Assembly: GCA_030064975.1 (NCBI GenBank)
Contig: JASJDX010000012.1
Location: 1 to 32,536 of the forward strand
Direction of reading: 5' to 3'
Length of the DNA stretch: 32,536 nt
Origin: Pleurocapsa sp. MO_192.B19
GTDB taxonomy: Bacteria > Cyanobacteriota > Cyanobacteriia > Cyanobacteriales > Xenococcaceae
Part shown: in pieces, positions 17,742 to 25,134 of the stretch
Position numbering within the stretch: position 1 is the stretch's first letter
How the letters are laid out: each line of letters begins with the position of its first letter
The notes under the pieces: generated by a model
Databases searched by the model: none
Told to the model about the DNA's origin: nothing
The model's input: the letters and a program-made list of their open reading frames with translations, nothing else
Made by a program: the position numbers and the translations under genes

Positions 17742-17802
17742 GTCACAGATTACCCTATCGTCTTATTTATCCTCGAATGGGGACGGCGAAGTAATCTGTG
17801 AC
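17742..17802. other. 12-bp inverted repeat with 37-base loop
   Basis: GTCACAGATTAC at 17742-17753 is perfectly complementary to 17791-17802. The loop contains a further short CGTC/GACG pairing. No T-run follows on either strand. It lies 57 bp upstream of the minus-strand secreted-protein gene and 72 bp beyond the stop of the microprotein gene, so it could be in the leader of the former. Confidence 0.6.
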
Positions 17803-17874
17803 TCTCCTCAGCAAATTAGTACGTTGATGATGTCTAGTTTATGCAATCGGAGCAATTCTCGAATCAGATATCCT

Positions 17875-18048
17875 CTAAGCTATAAATACTTTGATATAGG
17901 GGATGATTGTGCCCAAATCATCTAGGGAGACTGGAGCAGGAGCAGCCATATCTGAAGGTAAGAAAATGCGCGCGCTTACTGCTAATAAAGCCAGTAAGAA
18001 AATCGTGACTACAACCAAAGGAGCTATATACTGGCGAAGAAAGTTCAT
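17875..18048 (-). CDS. Single-membrane-span microprotein, 57 aa
   Basis: The minus strand encodes a 57-residue protein. It starts MNFLRQYIAPLVVVTIFLLA and has one transmembrane helix at about residues 8-30. A segment SARIFLPSDMAAPAPVSLDD follows, then a short hydrophobic end. The layout (basic start, one helix, Pro/Ala-rich stretch after it) resembles the small membrane proteins found around cyanobacterial thylakoid complexes, but I cannot assign it to a known subunit. A plus-strand frame overlaps part of it (17719-17925) but looks like chance. The gene is divergent from the kinase gene, with a perfect 14-bp inverted repeat between them. Confidence 0.65.
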   Translation of the reverse strand: MNFLRQYIAPLVVVTIFLLALLAVSARIFLPSDMAAPAPVSLDDLGTIIPYIKVFIA

Positions 18049-18109
18049 GATTTAATGCTATCTAAACAATAATATTGATAGTGTTATTCAAGTAAAAAAT
18101 AATCTAAAT

Positions 18110-18148
18110 ATAAGTACAGTTTATAATCTTATCGTAAACTGTACTTAT
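18110..18148. promoter_or_regulatory. Perfect 14-bp inverted repeat between divergent genes
   Basis: ATAAGTACAGTTTA at 18110-18123 is an exact reverse complement of 18135-18148, separated by 11 bases. There is no adjacent T-run. Its place, 62 bp from the microprotein start and upstream of the kinase gene, suits an operator or a structured leader. The rest of 18049-18337 is AT-rich with no other clear signal. Confidence 0.55.
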
Positions 18149-18337
18149 GTTGAAAATTTTAAAAATAGTATTCAGATTGAAAGTTTGTATCTAAACTATA
18201 GCGGAAAAATAACCGGGATTTTAGCTAGATAATATCTCTATATGCTTACGATTAGCTGCTTTCAAAGTAACCTTGATGTAGGCTCAATGCCCCTTCAATG
18301 TTCGCTACAATTTAAAAATCTTGTGTCCAGATATGTC

Positions 18338-20914
18338 ATGTCAGACTCAGACTTTACCATTCCCATTTCTCAATCCGAAGATTCTAGCTCTGAATGTAAT
18401 ACTGAGTATGGCTATAAAGCTCTCAAACCAGGGGATATACTTAATCGAAGATATTACATTCTTAACGAATTAGGTAGTGGAGGATTTGCCACCACTTATT
18501 TAGCCATAGATAAACAGTCTGCTAAACAGACTAAATGCGCGGTCAAACAACTACAGCCAAGATTCAACAGTCCTGCGATTTGGGTAAGTGCCAAAGAACG
18601 TTTGGCAACCGAAGCTATGGTATTACAATGGTTGGGAAAACATGACCAAATCCCCAACTTTATTGGTTATTTTGAAGAGCATCAACAATTTTACTTAGTT
18701 CTAGATTTTATCGAAGGAGAAGAATTTGAGCAAGAAGTTCATCAACAAATATTAAATGAAACCCAAGCTATTGACTTTCTAGTTGATATTTTGGGTCTCC
18801 TCAAATCAGTTCATGAACAAGGTATTATTCACCGTGATATTAAGCCCTCTAATTTAATTCGACGCAAGCAAGATGGCAAAATAATTCTGATAGATTTTGG
18901 TGCAGTAAAAGAAATTGGCACTATGGCTTTTGACGCCAGCAAGCAACAGGTTAAAACCCAAGTTATTGGTACTCCAGGATATATGGCTCCTGAGCAAAAC
19001 AATGGCAAGCCCTGCTATAGCAGTGATATTTATGCTTTAGGGAAAACTGTTATTTTTGGCATGACTAATAAATCTCCTATGGAATGGGAGGAGAATGAAT
19101 CTGGTGAAATAATTGCTTGGAATAAAAAAATAGCAATTAGTGAAGCCTTCTTAAATATCATTAATCGCATGACTGCTAAGAACACAGCAGAGCGTTATAG
19201 TAGTGCCGAGCAAGTATTGTGCGATCTACAACCTTTACAGAAAATTGGTAAGACTATTGCTGATAAATATCAAATAGTGCAGTATTTAGGTGGCAGCACA
19301 AAAGGAATAAGCTCTTATGTGATCAACAGTTTAGGAGGAGAGAGCAAACATAGATATTATCTGGAAATATTAAAGCCCCAAAACGAAGAATCCGTATATT
19401 TATCTAACGCTATCAAAAAGATAATGACAGGATTAAATAGGCTTGTAATGATTGACAATCATAATATAATTCCTACCGTTATTGAATATTTTATACATGA
19501 ATCAAAAATATACATAGTTCAAGAATATATTGAAGGTAAAAACTTAGCTCAGATCATCGAAGATCAGTTTATTCTTTCCGAAGCAGAGGTAATTGAGCTT
19601 TTAATCAACACTACTATAGCTTTAAATTCTATTCACAAACGGCAAATTATTCACGGAAATATTAAACCTTCTAGTTTAATTAAACGTAGCCGAGATAATA
19701 AAATCAGTTTAGTTGATTTTAGCTTAATTAACGAAGCAATTAACTTACTTCCTCAGGGAAAAACAGGCTATGTTCCTCCAGAGCAAATTGCAGGAAGTCC
19801 TACCTACGTCAGCGATATTTATGCTCTGGGAATGACGGCGATTCATGTATTAACTGGTACTTCACCACAAAATCTAGAAAAAAATCCTCGCACAGGAGAA
19901 GTACTATGGCATCGTAAAGCGAGAATAAGTCCTAGCTTTGCCAAAATTTTAGATAAAATGATCCGTTTGGATAAAAGCCAGAGGTATCAGTCACTTAACA
20001 AAGTAATTAAAGACCTCAAAAAAATCAAATCTAAATCGAGATTTAGAGGGTGGCATAAATATTTAATCATTCCACCTGTTTTGTTTGGTGCTATTTTGAT
20101 CGGACTAACTCAATGGGCGCAAAGAGTTGCTATTTTAGAATTTTATAAAGCAGATCTTAAATTAGAAGCTAACCAATATCGAGCAGCAATCGATTTCTAC
20201 AACAATGGACTGAAAAAATTACCTAATACCAGGGGGCAAGTTAGAAATTTTGAACAGGTTTGGTTAAAAAAAGCCAAAGCTGAAAGACAACTGGGAAATT
20301 ATGAAGCAGCTTTAGTAACCTGTAGTACTGCTTTAAAACATTATCAAAGTTATCAATTGTGGAATTGTAAGGCATTAACTTTATACAGTCTAAAGAGATA
20401 TGAATTAGCGATCGCCGCTTATGATCAAGCGATCGAGATTGCTCCTGAAAATTTATGGGTATGGAATAATCGTGGAGAAGCTTATATTCGTCTGGGACAA
20501 GTAGAGCAAGCAATCTTCGATTTTCAAAAAGCGATTGAACTTGACCCTAGTAGAAGTTTTGTTCCCTGGAATAATCTTGGTAAACTCTATTATCAACAAC
20601 AAGATTATCAAAAGGCAATTGAAGCTTATGAGCAAGCATTAGGGAGCAAAAAAGATTATCTTCCTGCACTAGTGGGATTAGGTAATGCGCAAAAAGCGAT
20701 TAAATTATATTCTCAAGCAACAGAATCTTACGATCGAGCTTTAGTTAAAAATCCTGATTATCATGATGCTTGGTATGGCAAAGGCTCTGTTGCTGAAAAT
20801 TTGAGACAATATCAAACAGCAAAAGAGTATTATCAAAAGGCTTTTGAATTAAAACCAGATTGGCAAGCAGTGATGCAAGCTTTGGAAAGGATAGATCGTA
20901 AATTGGGTCTTTGA
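18338..20914 (+). CDS. Ser/Thr kinase-pseudokinase with TM helix and TPR domain
   Basis: With ATG 18338 the protein has 858 residues. Kinase 1 (about 34-300) is complete: G-loop GSGGFA at 46-51, Lys70, HRDIKPSN with Asp167, DFG at 186-188 and APE at 217-219. A second kinase-like domain (about 308-560) keeps Lys346 but has HGN with Asn441 in place of the catalytic Asp, and DFS for DFG at 460-462, so it is probably a pseudokinase. One TM helix (about 574-594) follows, then a TPR region of several repeats to the C-terminus. The kinases should face the cytosol and the TPRs the periplasm or lumen. An upstream ATG at 18242 would add 32 unremarkable residues; I prefer the later one, but neither has a clear Shine-Dalgarno site. 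The substrate is unknown. Confidence 0.9.
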   Translation: MSDSDFTIPISQSEDSSSECNTEYGYKALKPGDILNRRYYILNELGSGGFATTYLAIDKQSAKQTKCAVKQLQPRFNSPAIWVSAKERLATEAMVLQWLGKHDQIPNFIGYFEEHQQFYLVLDFIEGEEFEQEVHQQILNETQAIDFLVDILGLLKSVHEQGIIHRDIKPSNLIRRKQDGKIILIDFGAVKEIGTMAFDASKQQVKTQVIGTPGYMAPEQNNGKPCYSSDIYALGKTVIFGMTNKSPMEWEENESGEIIAWNKKIAISEAFLNIINRMTAKNTAERYSSAEQVLCDLQPLQKIGKTIADKYQIVQYLGGSTKGISSYVINSLGGESKHRYYLEILKPQNEESVYLSNAIKKIMTGLNRLVMIDNHNIIPTVIEYFIHESKIYIVQEYIEGKNLAQIIEDQFILSEAEVIELLINTTIALNSIHKRQIIHGNIKPSSLIKRSRDNKISLVDFSLINEAINLLPQGKTGYVPPEQIAGSPTYVSDIYALGMTAIHVLTGTSPQNLEKNPRTGEVLWHRKARISPSFAKILDKMIRLDKSQRYQSLNKVIKDLKKIKSKSRFRGWHKYLIIPPVLFGAILIGLTQWAQRVAILEFYKADLKLEANQYRAAIDFYNNGLKKLPNTRGQVRNFEQVWLKKAKAERQLGNYEAALVTCSTALKHYQSYQLWNCKALTLYSLKRYELAIAAYDQAIEIAPENLWVWNNRGEAYIRLGQVEQAIFDFQKAIELDPSRSFVPWNNLGKLYYQQQDYQKAIEAYEQALGSKKDYLPALVGLGNAQKAIKLYSQATESYDRALVKNPDYHDAWYGKGSVAENLRQYQTAKEYYQKAFELKPDWQAVMQALERIDRKLGL

Positions 20915-20950
20915 GTAATAAGTAACCAAGACATTCTTTTTGGCGCAGGT

Positions 20951-20985
20951 AGTAATGAGTAATGAGTAATAAGCAATAAGTAATT
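20951..20985. repeat. Heptamer array (AGTAATG/A) before a start codon
   Basis: Five consecutive heptamers (AGTAATG, AGTAATG, AGTAATA, AGCAATA, AGTAATT) end six bases before the ATG at 20992. They occupy the place of a ribosome binding site. Two related units also follow the kinase stop at about 20914-20927. Confidence 0.8.
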
Positions 20986-20991
20986 TAGTAA

Positions 20992-21927
20992 ATGAAACAA
21001 ATTCTTGCCCAAATTAAGCCTTATCTACGTTGGTTTATTTGGGGGGGGATATTATTTTTTCTGATTAAAACTATCAAGGATCGTTTTGTAGAGGTAGCGG
21101 CGGTTAGGATTGATGCCCAAGGCTGGTTGATGTTAACACTAGCATTAATAGTTACAATTTGCGCTCATGTTTGGTCTGGTTGGGTGTGGACATGGATTTT
21201 AGCAGTTTTTAAACAGTCTTTAGGAGTAAAAGAAGGTATTAGAGTTTATTTAGTAACTAACATCGCTAAGTATTCTCCAGGCAATATCTGGCATTTTTAC
21301 GGCAGAATAGCGGCGGTAGCTCGAAAAGGGGGTTCAAGGGGGGCAGCTACTCTCAGTGTTTTATTAGAACCATTATTAATGGCCGCCGCTGCATTATTGA
21401 TTGGCCTGGTTAGTAGTGGATTAGGTTGGTTAGAAACTGATTTTGATGCTCGAATTGTCTTATTACAGATAGTCAGCTTAGTTGCTGTGGGGGTTGGGAT
21501 ACAACCTCGCATTCTTAATCCTTTGATGCACCGTTTAAGTCGTAGTAAAAATAAAGCTGATGCCATCGCCGCTGAAGCTATTGAGTTACAGGGATATCCG
21601 ATTATTCCTTTTTTGGGAGAGATGGGATTTGTGATCTTTAGAGGAATTGGATTTATGTTAACTTTTATGGCGTTGCAGTCTGTGACGGGGCAACAAATTC
21701 CTCAGTTGCTTAGTGCCTTTAGTTTTGCTTGGTTATTAGGTCTGATTGTACCTGGCGCACCAGGAGGTTTAGGAGTATTTGAAGTTACTGCCTACAGTCT
21801 GTTGGATAATTCTCAGTTTCCCACAGAGATCGCTGCTGTTGGTTTATACCGTTTGGTAAGTATTTTGGCAGAAGCGATCGCTGCAGGGATAAGTTTTAAA
21901 AGGATAAGAGATCAATCTAATGGCTAA
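20992..21927 (+). CDS. Flippase-like / LPG-synthase TM-domain membrane protein
   Basis: The 311-residue protein is an integral membrane protein with about seven to eight hydrophobic helices. It belongs to the family named for the transmembrane domain of lysylphosphatidylglycerol synthase (YbhN/UPF0104, AglD-like). Marks include NIAKYSPGNIWHFYGR, LLEPLLMAAAALLIG, and a late VPGAPGGLGVFEVTAYSLL. The soluble aminoacyl-transferase half of true MprF is absent, so it does not synthesise LPG itself; a role in lipid or isoprenoid-sugar translocation is usually proposed. It follows the kinase gene by 77 bp on the same strand and is preceded directly by heptamer repeats. Confidence 0.85.
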   Translation: MKQILAQIKPYLRWFIWGGILFFLIKTIKDRFVEVAAVRIDAQGWLMLTLALIVTICAHVWSGWVWTWILAVFKQSLGVKEGIRVYLVTNIAKYSPGNIWHFYGRIAAVARKGGSRGAATLSVLLEPLLMAAAALLIGLVSSGLGWLETDFDARIVLLQIVSLVAVGVGIQPRILNPLMHRLSRSKNKADAIAAEAIELQGYPIIPFLGEMGFVIFRGIGFMLTFMALQSVTGQQIPQLLSAFSFAWLLGLIVPGAPGGLGVFEVTAYSLLDNSQFPTEIAAVGLYRLVSILAEAIAAGISFKRIRDQSNG

Positions 21928-21934
21928 GGCTAAT

Positions 21935-22034
21935 GGTGAGACAGTTGCGTTGCGGAGGTTCCCGACCTTGAGCCCTAAAGGACTAGCTGAGTCCTTTGGA
22001 CTTGCTTCGCAACCGCGTCGCAAACTGTCTCACC
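21935..22034. repeat. 100-bp hairpin repeat element
   Basis: The ends GGTGAGACAG (21935-21944) and CTGTCTCACC (22025-22034) are perfect inverted repeats, and the pairing extends further inward with one bulge. An inner 8-bp hairpin joins AAAGGACT (21977-21984) to AGTCCTTT (21990-21997). It fills most of the gap between two convergent genes and contains no coding frame. A non-autonomous mobile element or REP-like element is the likely nature. It might also serve as a bidirectional transcription barrier. Confidence 0.65.
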
Positions 22035-22076
22035 TGAAGGGCTAATAGCTTGGATGAGCGAAGCAAGTTTTAATTT

Positions 22077-23819
22077 TTAATAGTGTGTTCCCGATTTACG
22101 ATGATGAATCGCTGTGACCCCCTCAGACTGAATAACTTTTCCTTGTTCGGCAACGGCATATACTAACCAGTGATCGCCACATTCCATACGATTGGCAACA
22201 GTACATTCTACATAGGCTAGGGAATCACTCAGAATTGGACAGCCATTGCTTGCTTCTTCTGTATTTACACCTTCAAAACGTTCTTCCCCTGGGGCAAAGG
22301 GTTTAAGGAAGTGCTTCATTAAGCCGATATGTTTACCTTCTGGCAAAACATTTAGTACAAAATTATTACCTGTGTATAGTAGAGATTCGATCGCTCTTTC
22401 TTTGGCAACAGCTACAGTTAAACCAGGAGGATTAAACGTCGCTTGAGATACCCAAGAGGCTAACATCGCTCCTGACAATTCTTCTTTTTTGGTGGTGACG
22501 ATACACAATGAACCTACTAGTCTACCTACAGCTTGTTCTGTGCGGTCAAGATCGGAAGCGATTCCTTGGGCTTGTCTAACTTTTTTGCGCTCGCGTTTGG
22601 CTTTTTTCAGGGCTTGGGCAAAATCTGTCCCCGCTTCTTCACAAGTTTTTAGCACTGCGTCGGTAGGAGTAAACTTAACTCTAATAGGTTCAAAGCCGAA
22701 TTTATAGCCAGCGTTGCGGAATTTATTTTCTAATAAGTCTACTGCTTCTCCACTCCAGCCAAAAGAACCAAATACTCCGGCTAACTGTGTTTTCGCTGCG
22801 TTTGCTAAGACAATACCTAGGGCTGACTGAATTTGAGTTGGGGCGTGTCCTCCCAAAGTAGGTGAACCCATAATAAAGCCCGTAGATTTTTCCACTGCGG
22901 TTTTGATTTCTTCGGATTTAGCAGATTCGGCATTGATTGACTCTACCGCAACTCCCGCTTTGGTAATTCCTCTGGCGATCGCCTGAGCAATAGTGGCGGT
23001 GTTACCATAAGCTGAAGCATAGATCAAAGCTACATTAAATTCGCGATCGCCCTGACTTTTAGCCCAGGTACGATAATCAGCCGTTAATTCAAGTATACTG
23101 TAGCGTACTAGAGAACCATGTCCCGTAGCGTAAATACGGGCTGGTTTAGCGGCAATTTTATCTAAACTAGTTATTATTTGACGAGCATGGGGAGCCATTA
23201 GGCAATCAAAATAGTAGCGGCGATCTTCAATGTCGGTAGTCCAGCCTTCATCAAAAACGCGATCGCCACAGACATGAGAACCAAATAGTTTATCGGTGTA
23301 CAGAACTTCTGTTTGGCGATCGTAGGTACAAAGATGATCTGGATAGCGTGGGTTTGGCGTCAGTATAAATTCTAAAATATGTCCCTTACCCAAATCTAAA
23401 GTTTCTTCACTTTTAATGATCTCGATGTTTAAGTCTATCTCGGTTTCTGCCAGAATCTTACGCAGAGAGAGCGCCCCAGGATTAGAACAAACTAGCGTAA
23501 TTTGAGGCGCGATTTCCAATAAGGCTTTGAGAGTGCTAGCTCGATTAGGATTAGTATGTCCTAAAATGACATAATCTATTTGTTGAGGATCGATACGTTC
23601 TTGGAGAGCATCTAAGAAAATTGTGCTAAAAGATTCCCCTGGTGGATCAAATAGAGCCGTTTTATCCCCTTCAATCAGGTAAGAATTAGCGGTAGTACCT
23701 TTTTGCAGAGCATATTCAATTTCAAACTTGAGCCGATCCCAAGTACGCGATCGCAATACACGAGTATCAGCAGCAACGGGAAATACTTGAACATCCTTGG
23801 CTTTATTTGCAGGAGACAT
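22077..23819 (-). CDS. flv1: Flavodiiron protein with flavin reductase domain, Flv1-type
   Basis: This 580-residue protein has the three-part layout specific to oxygenic phototrophs: a metallo-beta-lactamase-like domain (about 30-250), a flavodoxin domain (from about 262, YASAYGNTATIAQAIARG) and a flavin reductase domain (about 430-580). Such proteins reduce O2 to water behind photosystem I or II. The usual iron motif HxExDH is replaced by HTNPNR at residues 88-93, so the di-iron site should be absent or altered. This is the pattern of Flv1 and Flv2, which pair with the complete Flv3 or Flv4. I prefer Flv1 because no flv4-type operon partner is adjacent, but Flv2 is not excluded. No partner gene lies in this window. 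Confidence 0.9.
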   Translation of the reverse strand: MSPANKAKDVQVFPVAADTRVLRSRTWDRLKFEIEYALQKGTTANSYLIEGDKTALFDPPGESFSTIFLDALQERIDPQQIDYVILGHTNPNRASTLKALLEIAPQITLVCSNPGALSLRKILAETEIDLNIEIIKSEETLDLGKGHILEFILTPNPRYPDHLCTYDRQTEVLYTDKLFGSHVCGDRVFDEGWTTDIEDRRYYFDCLMAPHARQIITSLDKIAAKPARIYATGHGSLVRYSILELTADYRTWAKSQGDREFNVALIYASAYGNTATIAQAIARGITKAGVAVESINAESAKSEEIKTAVEKSTGFIMGSPTLGGHAPTQIQSALGIVLANAAKTQLAGVFGSFGWSGEAVDLLENKFRNAGYKFGFEPIRVKFTPTDAVLKTCEEAGTDFAQALKKAKRERKKVRQAQGIASDLDRTEQAVGRLVGSLCIVTTKKEELSGAMLASWVSQATFNPPGLTVAVAKERAIESLLYTGNNFVLNVLPEGKHIGLMKHFLKPFAPGEERFEGVNTEEASNGCPILSDSLAYVECTVANRMECGDHWLVYAVAEQGKVIQSEGVTAIHHRKSGTHY

Positions 23820-24232
23820 AGTTTTGTATAGTTACTTTATGATTCTTAGTTTTAGTTTACCAAGTTAGGAAAATTCTGATTGTCCCTGTATTTGCTCATA
23901 ACTAATGATTAGGCTTACGCTTAGAAGTGCGCGATTGAACTCTGTTCATGCTACGCGATTGGCTCTGCCACCTCCCTACGGGAGATCTCGATTGTAACTA
24001 TTCGATAATTAAAATCGGAGTTACTGCGCTTTTGAGTTGAGTAGAACACAGAACTAAAAAGCTAATAGCTAATAGCGCACATCGCGTCGCAATGAAAGCG
24101 ACTTGGCTGCTTTGCAGCCTGCAGCTGATAGCTAAAAACTAGTTAATCAACAACGTAGTCTATCAAGCGTGAAAACTGCTGTAAATATACGACTGTTAAA
24201 TATACTACTTAAGTAATAGGTAATAGATAATT
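23820..24232. other. Repeat-rich divergent intergenic region
   Basis: The 413-bp gap holds no gene I can support. It contains small hairpins: CTCCC/GGGAG at 23972-23984, GTCGC/GCGAC at 24086-24102 and GGCTGC/GCAGCC at 24105-24119. It also carries an AGCTAATAGCTAATAGC run at 24060-24076. It should also hold the promoters of flv1 (minus) and the SDR gene (plus), which I could not pinpoint. Confidence 0.5.
24212..24232. repeat. Three heptamers touching the SDR start codon
   Basis: AGTAATA, GGTAATA and GATAATT run without a gap into the ATG at 24233, taking the place of a Shine-Dalgarno sequence. The unit matches the array before 20992. Confidence 0.65.
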
Positions 24233-25042
24233 ATGACCGAATTAAATAATGCTGTTGTCTTAATCACTGGGGCAGCAGGAGGTTTTGGTCAGGAACTGAC
24301 TAAACAGTTATTGGCCAAGGGAAGCCGTTTAATTCTGACAGATCTCGACCTCAAAATTCTCCAAGAACAAGTTACAAATATACAATCTGAGGTAACTACA
24401 GGAGAAGTAATTCAATGCTTCGAAGCTAATTTAGCGAGTCGGACTGGTTGTCACCATCTCTATCAGCAAGTTAAGACGTTAAATATGCCCCTGGATATTT
24501 TAATTAACAATGCGGGGATTGGCTTATTTGGTCGGATGGATGAAGTTCCCGCAGAGAAATGGGAACAATTGATGGAAGTCAATTTAATGACTCCGATGCG
24601 TTTAAGTTCTTTGTTTGTCGCTGATATGATTGCTCGTCAACAGGGACATATCGTTAATATTTCTTCTTTGGCAGGTTGGATTGCCCCAGCGGGTATGGCT
24701 CACTATTGCACTAGTAAATTTGGTCTTCGGGGTTTTAGTGAAGGTCTGTTTAACGAGGTAAAACCTTATAATATAAAAGTTACAGCGGTTTATCCTTTTT
24801 TTAGCCGTACTCCAATTTTGCAGTCAGCAAGATATGGCACTCTCGCGCAAAATTCTGACGGGTTCAGTAACAAATTTGTCACCGAACCTGGGAAAGTTAT
24901 GGCAAAAGCGATTCAAGGGATTGTTCGCAATCAACTTCATGTGTTTCCCGATCCGATGGCAAACAGCATCCATTTACTCAAACAATATTTTCCTTCATTA
25001 TTAGATTGGATTGGCGATCGCGCTTCGAGACGGGGCGTATAA
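24233..25042 (+). CDS. Short-chain dehydrogenase/reductase
   Basis: This is a classical SDR of 269 residues, a cytosolic NAD(P)-dependent oxidoreductase. The cofactor motif TGAAGGFG lies at residues 12-19, NNAG at 92-95, the catalytic Ser in NISSLAG near 144, and Tyr158 and Lys162 in YCTSK. After the active site it has the PFFSRTPIL region typical of the substrate loop. The substrate cannot be read from the sequence. The flavin monooxygenase gene follows after 92 bp on the same strand, which suggests a functional pair. The biosynthetic genes from 26523 converge on this pair. Confidence 0.92.
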   Translation: MTELNNAVVLITGAAGGFGQELTKQLLAKGSRLILTDLDLKILQEQVTNIQSEVTTGEVIQCFEANLASRTGCHHLYQQVKTLNMPLDILINNAGIGLFGRMDEVPAEKWEQLMEVNLMTPMRLSSLFVADMIARQQGHIVNISSLAGWIAPAGMAHYCTSKFGLRGFSEGLFNEVKPYNIKVTAVYPFFSRTPILQSARYGTLAQNSDGFSNKFVTEPGKVMAKAIQGIVRNQLHVFPDPMANSIHLLKQYFPSLLDWIGDRASRRGV

Positions 25043-25102
25043 ACTAACAAAGTTTCTTCTCAAGAGTAGCTATTTGATAGCAAAACAAATCTCTTTCTCT
25101 CA

Positions 25103-25126
25103 AATAATTCAATAATTCAATAATTT
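25103..25126. repeat. Octamer repeat (AATAATTC) before a start codon
   Basis: Three consecutive octamers, AATAATTC twice and AATAATTT, end eight bases before the ATG at 25135. Confidence 0.6.
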
Positions 25127-25134
25127 AATTTTTC

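Noticed and set aside
17719-17925. 68-codon plus-strand ORF
   Set aside because: It overlaps the minus-strand microprotein, contains the 12-bp inverted repeat and has no recognisable domain or good start context.
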